Of a DNA stretch of 64,000 nucleotides, positions 1 to 12,330 are shown one piece after another. The DNA is taken from NCBI GenBank assembly GCA_013399305.1, contig VXAI01000273.1:206839-270838 (forward strand), in the 5' to 3' direction. This stretch comes from Rostratula benghalensis (taxonomy: Eukaryota; Chordata; Aves; Charadriiformes; Rostratulidae). Each line of letters opens with the position of its first letter. Positions within the stretch are counted from its first letter, which is position 1. Position numbers and translations under genes: made by a program. The notes under the pieces were generated by a model. The model saw nothing but the letters and a program-made list of their open reading frames with translations, was not told the DNA's origin and did no database searches.

Positions 1-1559
1 GCCCTTCATTATTTGGTCGTCTCTTTGTTATATCTAGTCATCCATTTTCACCTAAATTATTTATTTATACTGCATATTTGACAAGCATGTATTCTTTGCT
101 TTATTTTTATCAGTAGTTGTTCAAAAGATATTGTGATATATTTTAATATTCTCCAATTAAAATTTACATATTTAAACTTACCTTTTTATTTTTATACTTT
201 CACTTTTTGTAGGATTTCTCAAGAAAAGCATGGCGAAAGCATTTTATTTATCTACCAAAGGTATTAAAAATTAAAATTATGGCAATATCAGATCTTAACC
301 ACAATGGTGGGGGTTAAGCAAATCTTATATTTATTCATTATTTGTTTGCATTGTTAAAGTATTTATCTCCAGCCATCATATAAGCTTCATACTTGTTTGC
401 ACTTCCATTATTATTACACTACATGCATATATGCTCCAGATAACCATATTAATTAACCTTTATATTGAAAGCTGTGAAGACATTTCATGTACATATGTAT
501 GTTCTGAAACATTTTCTGGTACAGAACTGCACTAACATAATCATAAAGTCTGTTAAAATTCTAAAATTAATTTTATTATACAGGAAACCCACAGTACACA
601 TAATTTACATGATAAAAATCAAAGCCTAATACTTTAGTAAATTTATTATGCTTGGGAAACTGCCTTCATAATAAAACAACCAACAAAGGGCAGCTTTACA
701 CATATGATCTGCATCACTTTGGGAAGAACCTTCTTCAACAAATAATGCTGCAAACCTCACACCTGCCAAGTAAACTAAACTGTTCTCAACTCATGCAGCA
801 GTTGGAAAGAAACAGTGATGATCGTTTCTCTTTTATTAGGAAAGCCAAATCTTCCCCCTTCTCCTAATACTCTTTCAGATTACAGTCTAACACAAGTTAC
901 TATCTATTCTAAATGCATACACCCTAAGTAATAACAAGTACAGGCAGCGTGTGAAACTCATGTCCCACTAAAATTGTTGGGAATTTTGCCAAAAGTTTGA
1001 ATGAAAATTTTATCCTGGATCTCTAAGTCGATGAATAGAACCTTTCTCTGTCACTTCCCCACTGAAACTCTGGCATCCCACAGGCCTCTGGCCATGAAAG
1101 ATTATTCCCCAGAACTCCAAAGAGAAGAAAAGAAACTACACTGCTCAGTTAGGCAACTGGTGCCTAAAGCAGAAGAAAATCTTTAAACAATCTTTTTTAT
1201 TATTACAATAATCTGACAGCATTTATTACCTCAACTGACTTAGCCAAGAAACTAGACAGCACCCAATATGCCTCTTCTGTCTCACCTCAATTGCCAGAGA
1301 AATGGGATTTTCTTTCAGTGCCTGGAACAGACAAAACCTACTTGATGCCTGAGGAATGAAGCTGCCACACTCCGGAAAAGAAATCAGCATGAAAAATGAG
1401 AACATACATTTCCTTGACCAAGATACGTGCTCACAGAGAAACTGATAATTGAGTCATCATAGCACAGTTTTAGTAGTTGGGTAGGTAACAAGGTAAATAA
1501 AAAGCTGTATAAGTTTGAAACTTAGGTATCACTTATACTTGCAGAGTTAAAATGGCTAC

Positions 1560-2200
1560 CATCTGCCTTTCTGTGAAGCAGAGGAAAAAGGGGTAGCAGC
1601 ACCTTGAGACCTTAAATGGCTGCAAGGGCCCTGATTGCATCCCCCTCCTGGGAAGATGGCTCCGGGCTCAGGGCCAGCTTAGAGATAGCGCAGCTGAGGG
1701 CTGCCCCTCCTTCCCGCCGGTGACTGTGGGGAGCTGCCAGACGGCTCTACAGGGGGGCCTCAGCCAAGGCTGGGCCCCTTCTGTGGGAGCTGCCTCTAAG
1801 CCGAAGCTCTGGTGCTCGGCCTTGCCTGAGGCGCAGCCCCACCCAGGCGGCAGCCGTGCCACTATCCCTGCCCAGACTAGGCCCCGCTGACCCGCACAGG
1901 CTGACATAGAGACTGGGCCTGGTGACCGCTGGCTGTGTCTGATCCTGACCCCAGACTTGGTCCTGACCCCTGCTCATGTTCCTGGCTTAACCGCAGCCTG
2001 AAGACCAGCTATGGCTGTCCCAGCTGCCGCCGTGGCTGGGCCCTGGCTGGCACAGCCCCTGCTTTCAGCCTGGCTCCCAGGCCCAGCCCCGGCTCTGCGA
2101 CCCACAGGAAGCAGCCGGCCCTGGCAAGGGCTTTTAGGACACAATGCGTTCTCTTCCCTTCAATAAATACGTGTGATATCTTGTCATTTCTACTCATTCT
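1560..2200. repeat. GC-rich interspersed element, unclassified
   Basis: A roughly 600-base GC-rich block interrupts otherwise AT-rich DNA. It is rich in CCTGGC and GGCCC words and ends in a segment with an AATAAA hexamer near 2162. Several overlapping frames stay open on both strands, as expected from base composition alone. The abrupt composition change and the poly(A)-signal-like end suggest an old inserted retroelement or LTR relic. A segment of similar style lies at about 60.08-60.40 kb. I cannot assign a family. Confidence 0.35.
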
Positions 2201-2296
2201 TGTACTTTCTTTGGTACATAAATATCGCCAACCCTCCTGACTGAAATCAATTATTAACATCATGACTCAGCGTTCAAGTTAGCTGTCTGCCTGCAG

Positions 2297-2418
2297 AGGA
2301 AGAACTGGTATTTAAAGAGCTGAAGAGAAGTGAGAAGACAAAGAAGTTCATGTTACAGATTCCAGGACCACTAAGTGAGCTGCAGATGGATCCAGAAGGA
2401 AGGATTCACAAACACTAA
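2297..2418 (+). other. Candidate terminal coding exon, unassigned
   Basis: A pyrimidine-rich acceptor (gtctgcctgcag) precedes an open segment that starts in phase 1. After the split first codon it encodes EELVFKELKRSEKTKK, then FMLQIPGPLSELQ, then MDPEGRIHKH and TAA (2416-2418). An AATAAA lies 16 bases after the stop (2435-2440). The lysine- and glutamate-rich translation reads like real protein, but 40 open codons can arise by chance and I do not recognise the product. A possible partner exon lies at 213-260. It would be a separate + strand gene ending upstream of DNAJC24, or a pseudogene or retroelement fragment. No function is proposed. Confidence 0.2.
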
Positions 2419-2434
2419 AAGGACTAAAATTTTA

Positions 2435-2440
2435 AATAAA
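2435..2440 (+). terminator. AATAAA hexamer after the 2.3-kb exon candidate
   Basis: A canonical poly(A) signal sits 16 bases downstream of the TAA that closes the candidate terminal exon. It matters only if that exon is real; AATAAA is frequent by chance in AT-rich DNA. Confidence 0.2.
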
Positions 2441-5400
2441 GACCGAAGTTGAAAATCAACCTATCTGTAAGGTTTTGAGATATTTTTCCCGTTACTTGAG
2501 TGAAACTGAGTGTACTATACAAAGAAAGTATAGAAATATTTAAAATATTTTACTTCATGTCTAGTTAGAGACTGATGCTAACAAAATATTTATTCAATTA
2601 TATTTTTATAACTTATCACACAGCAGCAAATTAAACACCTTTGACAAATCACATGAGTGAAAAGTTGCCATGGCTTCACTCAAACATTTTTTGCTAATGT
2701 AGGTTTGTGCATCCATGTGGCATGAAGACATTTGCAAAGTTAAGAGCTCCTCATATTTTTGAGATGATGCACATGCCATATGGCATTTTTCTTGAGCACT
2801 TCTTGTACTTCTGTTCAGAAGTACAAAAGATTGTAACTAAAATGAAAGCATGCACTTTAATAGTTAAGATTGATGATTAAAAAGTGATTAGGAAAATTGA
2901 ACCAATCTTGTGTCATAATTTTCTATACAGCTTGTGAGAACATGGTGGGTTTCAGTTTCATTGGGATGGATGTGTACTTTGCATATTGCTCCTTTCTGGA
3001 GTAGCAAGATCTGGACTTGAAAGGGAAATCTGTAGGCTATAAATAGAGAAAGAAAATACATTCTACATTCTCTGTGGACTTAGATTAATCTGATTATCTG
3101 TATCTATAACAAAATCAGAAACACATGAAATAGAGTCTGACAGATTTTCAATAAAACCACTTCTCTTCATGTCTTCTCCCTGCTGCCCTCTATCTCCTCT
3201 ACCCCTATTAGAATGGGACAACTATTGTGTTTCAGAAATTGTTTCTACAAAGATTTCACCAAGAAATCAGGAGCTTTGTAATTATTTTTTTCCTTTTAAC
3301 AGGAAGGGTTCTTTTTTTTAATTTAGGGAAAACAAGTATGTGATAGAGCTTGACATAAAATGACCTAAATTGGGGTAAGAATTTACATAAACCTGAAATA
3401 CATCACAGCTTTTGGATATATATATAGACTAATATTTTACCTGTCATTGATTGAGACAGACTAGTGGTCAGTTGAGAAACCCTTAAATTATATTTTCTTA
3501 TGCATGAGATCTGCCGTCTGAAACTCAAGTTACCTGTAAGAAGGAATCTTTCATTTTAAGTGTTACTGCAAAAGCTATGCTGACAAAAACTTACAAAGTG
3601 CTTGCTTTAATATTGTATAAAGATCAACATTTTAATTTATGATTTATTTTAATGAAAAGAAACAACATACAATTTACAGAGTCAGCTGCACTATATTTCA
3701 GAGACAAGCATGTATGAGTTGATACCTGTAACAGCTTAGCAATCACAGTTATCAGCAAAACTAACAGCATCAGTGAACACTAAAGCAAATCTGAAGTTGT
3801 CCTTCACAGTTTCAGAGCCAATTCCTCCAAATGCTTACATGGTTGTTTAATATAAAGCACATCAATGTGTCTATTCATTCAGTGAAAATAGAAGTATATA
3901 TGCTTCTTTGTAGGATTAAGGCCCTGTTGTCCATTTCTTAATCAAAGGTTTGTGTTTGAAGTATGTATAATCATTTTCACAGTGGACGAAATGCAGGCAT
4001 ACCACCATGTCCGACAAATCACCACAACAAACTTTAAACATTCTATTCATTGAAAACAGCTACAAAACCTTTTAATCATAGAAACTGATCCATTTGCCTA
4101 GTTATGTAAAATATGTTGCTATTTCATTGCCCTCTGAAATTTCTTGAATTACTCTTTCTTCTAGATCTTTTGTTAAATAGATTTACTAACTTTTTTTATT
4201 TTTTTTTTTATTGATATGTCTGTACAGTGTTTAACACCACAAGCCCTCAACTTGCCTGAAATATCAATGGACAACACCCATCCTGCCCTGAAATCAACAT
4301 TAAGGTAACAATAAGGTACCAATGTAGAATCAAGAAATTTTGAGCCAAAAAAGGCCAACTATATAGCTGAAATAGAATTTTAATGTTAAAATAGCAGCTG
4401 CAAAAATCAGAAAGAAATGCAATTTTTAGTCAGTAACACTTACTTCCATTTGACTGGACTGATCTTCTGTGACTGACTACTATTCCTTTTGTATATATCT
4501 TAACTTTCAAACATTCACTGATGATATACATTATCTCAAAATATCTTTATTTACCATATGCTTACTTTTATAAATTTTACTCAGTCTAGCACAATGGAAT
4601 TTGATGATAATATGATCTAATGGCTACGTGACATAAAAATGGGCGCATTTGCTCCCTTCTATCTCTTCCCCTTGTCCCAGACAAGTTCTTCAGCCATCTT
4701 CTCTGTGCTGGCACTGACACATGATAAATCTGTTCAGTGGAGCTAAATCAGCAGAAAATCACACATTATAAATAGATTTTTCATTTATCTCCACAAATTA
4801 TTTCACTGTGTGGACATGTGAATGGCACTACTGATTCAAGGACTGCAGGAGTACATGACTGAAGCAGGTGAGGAAGCAATGGCAGAAGAATTTTACCACT
4901 ATCAGTGGCAACTAGACGTTAGATCAGCATAACTGTACCTTCAAACTACACCTTTCAGTTTAAACTGAAAAGACAACAGGAGTTTTGTTTAATCTAGGGC
5001 TGAAAAGCATACGTAATACATATAATACATAATATATAATAAAATAGTATTTCCTGGAATGCTAAAAGGCATTTTACAGCTTGTCACAATACTTACAAAG
5101 TACTTCATGAGAATCCACATAAGGGAAAAATGTTAATCACAAGTATGATTAATTATAAACTGTATCTCTAAAGAAAATAGCCCAGTGCTCCTCTTCAGCA
5201 AACATGTGGAAACATACCCAATTATCTTGGGAAAAGCCAATTAAAATAAAATGAATAATCTCAATACCACAACTACATACTTCATTTTTATAATTACCTT
5301 TCTCAAGAAGCTGGTTTTAATATAAACTTTGAAATACTATGGATTGGTCATGTTTGCAAGCTTAGAGACACCACAGTTGTTGCTCCCTCGCCTTTGTATA

Positions 5401-8400
5401 TATTGCAGTTTGCATTAGCAAGTAACCAATGTGACATTTAATGTGCCTGTTTCTGATATGGTTTTTCAAACATCTGAATATTTGTTTAAATGTATCAGAA
5501 TATAGATCAAGGTATATAAAAAAGGAGTCTTACTCAGTCTCTTCACTACAGGAATTTAGAAAAGATGACATAACATGTGGCTTTATACACATGGCTAGCA
5601 GCGTGTGACGATGCAGAATGTGAATATATGTACAAGAGGGACAAGAAGACATGGATTTTTTGTTTGAAAAATCCACGTGCAATCCAGGCATAACTGCAAT
5701 TTTAATACTGAGAGAGTGGGTGAGTATTAAAACTGTTCTGTGTTCTATGACAGACATGAAAAAAAGGAAAGCCATAAAATGGCACTCTTTGGAGCTGGAG
5801 AGGGATATTGAGAACAACGTGTATCACAGCGAAGTATGCCTTTCTTACAATCTCACAGAGCATCATGCAATTCATTATTAATTAATTCTACTGAGCCCAC
5901 ATGACAAAACAGGGATTGAAATGACAACATATGAAAACATTTACTATGCAATGTACTGGCATATAACTGGAAAAAAAAAAAAAAACAAAAAACAAACAGG
6001 TTTTATGTATCTACAATTTAAATAAAGTTGGACCTTGACTAAGATTCATTAAAATGACCGTGAGGCCTCAATGGTAAGGACACTGTGGTGCTAGGATGGT
6101 CATGCCACTGTTTTGATTTGCAGGCAATCAGTATGGGAATTAAGCCTTTTATAGCATGACAATGTCTCAGAGGAGATCCCATTATAATGGAGATTAGAAT
6201 ATACCATACCAACAAAAATGTAACCAAGTAATGTTTGTTTATTGATGAAAAAGACTTTTAATTTCAAACCATCGTGTTGTGTCTTGTAACCTTTTTATTC
6301 TGCCACTGGCCACTCTCAGACAACTAAGTACCTGTTTAACTCTCACTGCTTTTAAGATCTTGTTCTCATAGACCAAACCAAATTAAGACAGCAGCTTGTG
6401 AGGTTTGCCACCACAAGAAAACACTCCACTCCCTATTCTTTCTTACAAACACAGATAATATACCATGTTGATAACAGGATTTTTCAAAATGCAGTTTGTT
6501 TAAATTACCAAGTTTGCAAAGTCAAGCACTAAAAAATCAAGATAAAAATATAAATTTGCACGTGCAGTTTGTATTTGGCTTTAAGAACATGGATTCTGAT
6601 AGACTTAGTGACATAACCATTTGTTATGATTCCTCCAATTCACTCACATCACTGAGCCAGAAATGTGCAGGGAAATGCAGAAAAAGAGATAATTGTCTCA
6701 TGGCTAAGGTTTGCTGCCCTGGATAAATTGAATATCATTCTTGTCTTTGTCTTAAAATTCTAAATTATATTGAATAAGTCATATCAAGCAAAATTTCCCA
6801 GGAATAGGAAACATTAGCCACCTTTTCTGGATAGCTGTTTTGGAGCATCTGTGATCTGGTTTTGTAGGTGTTCCAGTAACTGTAAACGAAGTCTCTGCTC
6901 TGAACGTCAGAGATGTGTTATAGAGAAAAGTACCACAAGTTATTAGAGTTTCATATTCCAAAACAGAACACCAAAATTCTTTGCTCTTTGACACTTCAGT
7001 CTTTATGCCTCCTTTCTCATTTTCAGAAAAGGCACTGGTATCCTTTGAACTTTGAAGACCAATGATATGAGTGCAATGAAGACTTATTAATTAAAGTGTG
7101 GAAGGAAGTTAAGATTCTGTAATATCTACTTACTATGGATGTTTATTGTTGATGGCTGCATCTTCAGAACAAAATCTGAATAAAGGTCCATACTTGAAAG
7201 AAACAAGTTGTATGAGCACTGCTCACTTTTGGAAGAGACAAATAACTGAGATGTTACACTCCATATATACCCTGTGGATGAAAAAGGATGTGAATAGCGG
7301 ATTCTCCATTCAGCAAATTGCACAGTTTTTAAAATTGTGTTAATGCTCAAGCATTAAGTAAATATTAATGGAAAAATATTGGACAGGCAGAGCTATAACT
7401 CCAGCATAAATGTGGCAGGCTACAAGAGAGATAATAATTTCTCAAAGGGCACAAGAGTAAATGCCATCTAACGAGTGTTAGCAAAGCAAGGAAAGGTATG
7501 AGGATCTTTGTCTTTCCATCAGTTAATCTATGACTGGTTTAGACTGATTGACACTGCACTTTAAAGACAAAACCTAAGGCATGAAGACTTTCAAATTATC
7601 ATATTTGACTGAATTTTCATCCATTGATTTTACTCCACCTGCAGCACACTAGACAAGGTAATAATTTATGATAATTATATGAAAATATACAATTAATATT
7701 CATCACCTCTCATTTCTCATCACTTTAGATGATCAGTAATGCAGAGTAAAAATGCTGTCAGATTTCTAATTGCTTTGTAATGGGCCTGAAATAGGGAAAT
7801 CGTTAAAGACAAACAATCTGTCACTTGTCTGTTACCTTAACTATCTATCACTTAAAAAAACCCTCATTAAGTACATTGCTAATGAACGACAAAAGACTGT
7901 ACTCAGTGTGCCCAGATGTACCTTTTTAAACAATATTGTAAATTGCTTAAATAATTCCCAAGACGTTTTCAATCACTTTTGTGGAAATTTAATGGAAAAC
8001 ATATATTTTCAGAGCATGTTACATCTCATTTGTTCACATCATTATGACATTTAGTCTATCATATCCACATCTCCTGGGAGACAAAACTTTGTTTTTCTTT
8101 TTCCTGTTGACAAATCTGACCCAGTTAAAATGAATTCTGGAAGAACTTAACATTCAGATCTCTGACACTTTTCTCGTGAAAAATAATTTTAAAATAAAGT
8201 TCCATTTTTCAGTTTTAAATAAAACTATCTCTTCAAGAATTTTTATTATCTATATTTAAAAAAGAATTCCAACATTGTTCAAAGTTGAACAAATTATTTT
8301 ATCTTTCACAGACAAAACAAATGTTCCCAAGAGAACAGGATTCAGAATTTTCACTTACGCCACTCTTTTGAGTAAGCTGTCTAATATGACTCTGACAGAA

Positions 8401-9274
8401 AACTTCACAAGAAAAAACATTCTCCTCTTAAACAGTCAGAATGAAAACAGCACATCAGAAGAAGTATCAGTCAGACCCCATAGGGAAATATTGTATTATT
8501 AATTGGCGCATTAGTTAATTAATTGTGCTTATTAATTGTCACATTAAAAAGTTGGAAAAATTGAGAAAGAACAACTAAAAAACTAATTTAAGATAAAATA
8601 TCTACCTGTGCATAACTTAAACATGCTCAATCTCCTATATTTATCCAACACATAAATAGTCAGTTCTTGTTTATGTTGGTATGTATCAGATGCTAAAGCA
8701 CTACATTTTAAGGCAAAATGTCTAAGATTTGATGGCTGGAAATAGAGGCCAGGCAAATTCAAGTTTAGAATTAGGGACAATTTTTAACCATAGGATGATT
8801 AGCTGCTGAAGCAGCCTTCTCACAAATGAGGAATTTTCCATCTTTCAGTATCAATAGTCAGACAGAACATACTGGACTCAGAACAGTCCTGTAATGCATA
8901 AAAATTCAGAAAGCAGAGAAGTCTATACCTGCAGAAAACCATTAATTAAAAAAATAAACAAGAGAGCTAACAGACTAATTCAGGTGCAGTTTTGTATCAA
9001 GAAGAGCACTACAGTGCTGACATTTAACAAACATAAGTGTTGTCCAGGTAGAGACATATTTGTCCAGATAGGAATTATACTAAATAACCTTTCCAACTAT
9101 AAAAAGGTACTTGTTGCAAAAATTGTAATTTCTCAAGTACTCTGAATATTATACGTGCTAGGTAATCTTAGAAAGACTTGCCTTCTGATTATTATATAAC
9201 CTGTCCATCACACTTTTCTATACATATATAGCAATATAAAACCAATACAAGCAAAATAAGCAAAAAAAAAAAAA

Positions 9275-9511
9275 GCTTTGTATAGGGTTTGCATGGTGCA
9301 GAGGGAAGCTACAGGGGTGGCTTCTGTGAGAAGCTGCTAGAAGCCTCCCCCAGTGCCAGCCAGCTCCAAGACTGACCCATTGCTGGCCGAGGCCGAGCCT
9401 GCCAGTGATGGTGGTAGGGCCTCTGGGATAACAGATTTAAGAAGGGGGGGAAACTGCTGCAAAACAGCAATTGCAGCCAGAGAGAGAAGTCAGGATGTGT
9501 GAGAGAAACAA
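9275..9511 (+). mobile_element. LTR-like endogenous retroelement fragment
   Basis: A block of moderate GC content starts after a poly(A) run. It contains recognisable words such as gctacaggggtggcttctg, gagaagctgctagaagc and ataacagatttaagaagg, and ends near gtgagagaaaca. I recall similar strings from LTR-type interspersed repeats in bird genomes. A TATA-like 'atttaag' sits where an LTR promoter would be. No retroviral coding sequence adjoins it, so it looks like a solo or truncated LTR. The family assignment rests on memory of the pattern, not on a search. Confidence 0.5.
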
Positions 9512-10895
9512 TATTATAATATTTTTTATTTATATTTTTTATTTATTTTTATTTTTAACTATTATAATAGCAGACAAAGCCAGAAAACTCTGCAGTTATT
9601 TCATTTCATAGTTCATGCATTTTTCAGTTCATGAACACCAAACAGTTACATTAAACAGCCTATTTTTTTCTATTAAACAGACTGTTTTCCTTTACTTTGG
9701 TATGACTGCTGAATATTCACAGAAAAGAATGAATGTTTCATCTCCAAAATTGTTTCACTGACTTCAGAGATAATTCTTTAATATTTATAGATAATCCTAT
9801 ACTGAACAATTACAAATTATTATACTTCCCGATACAAATGCTCACATGTCTCAAATAACTCTGACTTTAAACTACATTACAAGCTGGCTTCAGATGCCAC
9901 ACCTATAATGAGTTAAAATGGAAAAACTCTATGGGTGTGAATGGGTATTGTAAATGCATCCAGTCTATAAGAGGATATTAATCCTTTGTGGTAAAAACAT
10001 AGGTATAGTAACCAATCTCCAAGACATCACCACATTTTTTACAATTTTAATTTTAACCCTCTTCACAACAACAGTACAGGACCTATTGACATATTAGCCC
10101 CAATCTATGGCTGAGAGCAATACATTAAATACCATGGGCCATTCCAGGTTTTATATGTGGGCTGACTACAAGTCAAACTGAAGAAGGCAACTCATGCAAT
10201 CATACTGAAATCTTTGCCTGGGAGGCAAATTCTAATTTCAAAAGGGACTGCACTTGATATATCTTGTCTATAATTCAATGATTTCAGTGAAATATATAAT
10301 TACTCAGACAGGTACTACAGAAGTTGGCAGAGGGAGTTGGACTGTTCATGGCTCACACATGTGCTGCCCAGCTGCAAGGTCAAGTCTCTCTCCCTTTTGA
10401 CAGCTATGTCACAAATTTGACCTTACCTAGAAAACTGCAGAAAAGGGCAAAATACTAATATACTGACTATTTTGTAGAGACATTGATGACCAGGATTGAC
10501 AAAAATCAGACTGATGCACAGGTCTTGAGTAGTTTTGTAGATTAGATGTTTTTCTCATCTACCCAGAAATTTTCTTGCTTCTCTATTGTCCGTGTTAAAT
10601 TTTAAATAAATTCTCCACAGTTATTGTTCAGCCCTGCTTGCCCCACACCCTTCCTGTACTGGTAGTTAATGGAAACAATATGACAGGAACATCACCCATC
10701 AATGTTCTTGCCATCAACGTCTGTATAGCCTGACTGCTGCTTGACTTGAGCAGCTCAAAGGGTATGAAAAAGGACAAAAAGTTGCTTTAATTCTAATGTG
10801 TTGCGTAAAAATACTGTTAAATTAAGTATGCTATACATGTAAAGGTATAGTGTGAACTGAGATTGTCTGGACTAATATTTAGGGATTTTGCTAAC

Positions 10896-11042
10896 TAGGA
10901 TTCATAGAAGCATAGACTCACAGACTCCAAGAACACCAGTTTGGAAGGGACCTCATGGATCACCTGGTCCAACCTTTCTCATCAGAAGCACAGTATAGGC
11001 AAGATGACCCAGCACCTTTTCCAGCTGAACCTTAAAAAGTTC
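10896..11042 (-). mobile_element. CR1 LINE 3'-end fragment (minus strand)
   Basis: The segment reads ttcatagaagcatagactca, then ggaagggacctcatggatca, then cctggtccaacc. This is the reverse complement of the usual CR1 3' end (GGACTAGATGATCTCTAGAGGTCCCTTCCAA plus ATTCTATG-type repeats). The element's sense strand is therefore minus. It is a 5'-truncated fragment of about 150 bp, typical of CR1 insertions, ending about 230 bp before the CpG island. Confidence 0.85.
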
Positions 11043-11269
11043 GGCTGAGATTACAAAAGCTGAAGTTTACAGCATTAATCAACACTTTTATTTCTACAAG
11101 GAAACATCTTTACATCATTGAAAGTCTGCTTCCCGAGTTTCTTTGTTCATTAAGAGGACGTTCTTCTTTTGCCTTTAGGACAAGCACTTTCTAGAAAGAT
11201 CCATCACCTTATTCCTCTCAAAGGGACAACCTGTCAGGGAGACAAGAACAATAGTCCCCATTATGCCCG

Positions 11270-12330
11270 TGGTTTTCTCTCCAGACACTCGCTGCCCGAG
11301 CAGAGGGAACTCGACCGCGTGTGCCGACTGTACCCGGAGATCCGTGCCGTTGAGGGTGTGTGGGACGGGCGCCCCTTTTCCTGGTGCCAGAGCTAATCCT
11401 TGCCCCCGGGGCGGGAGGGGGGAGGTGTGCAACGAGGGAAGCCAAAATGGACCCGCTCCGCCCCGCTCTTCCAGCACCCGGAGGTGGAGCCCTCGAGGGG
11501 ACAGGGAGCGTCGGGAGCGCAGAGAACGAGAGAGGGAGAGCAAGGCGGACCCCGGTGTCTTCTCGCAGCTGGAAACGGAATCTCTGAGGGAAAAGTGGGA
11601 GCGAAAAGATGTTCCCGCTCGCTCCCGGCCGGGAAAGAGCTCTGGAGGGCGGCCGGGGCCGTTCCTTACGGAGCCCAGCGGCGGTCCCACAGATCCGGAG
11701 CGCCGCCGGTCGCCATGGAGACGGCGTCGGGCCTCGGCCGCTGCGCTGCTTCCTGTCGGTGCCGACGCCGCTACTGTCCGGGCGGAAACAGGTGGGGCGG
11801 CCCCGTCAGCCACACACGCACCGCTGCTCGCCGCCATGCGCCACGCCGCGGGAGGGGCTGTTTCCCACCGGACGAGTTATCCATGGCACCGGCCGCCTCC
11901 GTCGACAGGCCGGCGGTGTGGGCAGGTGGGTGCTGGTGGTGGAGGCGGCCGATGGCCTGGCGTTGCTGTCCGTTGGCGCTAATGGCTGCGGGGGGGTGGA
12001 GGTGGGAAGGTTCTTGGGCGGCAGCCCCCGTGCTGAGGCGGCAGTGACGGCGGGAAACCTGCGGCCAGGCTCCGAACGGCCTCCCTGGCTTTCCTCCGGG
12101 CTCCTTCCGCTGCCGAGCTCTGTGTCCGCCGGTGATGTGGGATAGGTCCGCAGCTTCGACCTGGGGAGTGGCGGGGAAGCGCAGCCTCAGGTGGCCTTTG
12201 CGTTTTTTAAAATAACTCTGGTGGGTCTCCTAGGGAAAAGCGTGGAGCGGGCACGCGTGGGTGCGAGGTGCTCCCCTAAAACAGGAGGGGAGAGCCGTCC
12301 GGCAGTCGGGTCTGCCCTCTGTGTGGATGT
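11270..12330. promoter_or_regulatory. DNAJC24: CpG island, DNAJC24 promoter, probably bidirectional
   Basis: This is the only long GC- and CpG-rich segment in the window, with many CG dinucleotides, GC boxes (for example gggcggga near 11408), an ETS-like cttcctg near 11750 and a YY1-like gccgccatg at 11830. No TATA box stands out. It ends about 0.95 kb before the first DNAJC24 coding exon, so it should hold the noncoding first exon. Plausible + strand donors are CAG|GTGGGT (exon ending 11925) and CAG|GTGGGG (exon ending 11791). In human, DCDC1 starts head-to-head with DNAJC24, so a shared bidirectional promoter is likely. The long open frames across it on both strands are a GC artefact. Confidence 0.88.
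11709..11722. promoter_or_regulatory. RFX X-box-like palindrome
   Basis: GTCGCC-AT-GGAGAC is an imperfect inverted repeat that fits the X-box consensus bound by RFX factors (RYYNCC, 1-3 bases, RGNRAC). It lies centrally in the CpG island. X-boxes often control ciliary genes, which would suit a doublecortin-family neighbour such as DCDC1 better than DNAJC24. Binding is inferred from the motif only. Confidence 0.5.

Larger units (their letters stand above)
1..11160. other. Upstream flank with no recognised gene
   Basis: This AT-rich stretch lies 5' of the DNAJC24 CpG island. I found no exon I could assign to a known protein. From human synteny the 5' part of DCDC1 would be expected here on the minus strand, but no doublecortin-like segment was recognised, so its first exons may be noncoding, widely spaced or absent. 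The stretch contains the separately listed GC-rich block (1.56-2.2 kb), a weak terminal-exon candidate (2297-2418), an LTR-like fragment (9.28-9.51 kb) and a CR1 fragment (10.9-11.04 kb). The remaining open frames are short and look random. Confidence 0.6.

Noticed and set aside
1935..2240. 101-codon plus-strand open frame
   Set aside because: Composition-driven frame in the GC-rich repeat-like block; Pro/Ala/Ser-rich with no motif.
1..11200. DCDC1 5' exons on the minus strand
   Set aside because: Expected from human synteny, but no doublecortin-like or N-terminal DCDC1-like segment was recognised, so no exon is claimed.
11175..11837. 220-codon minus-strand open frame, with overlapping 239- and 215-codon plus frames (11263-11982, 11400-12047)
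   Set aside because: All lie in the CpG island, where stop codons are rare because of base composition. Their translations are Arg/Pro/Gly-rich and match no family; frames are open on both strands at once.
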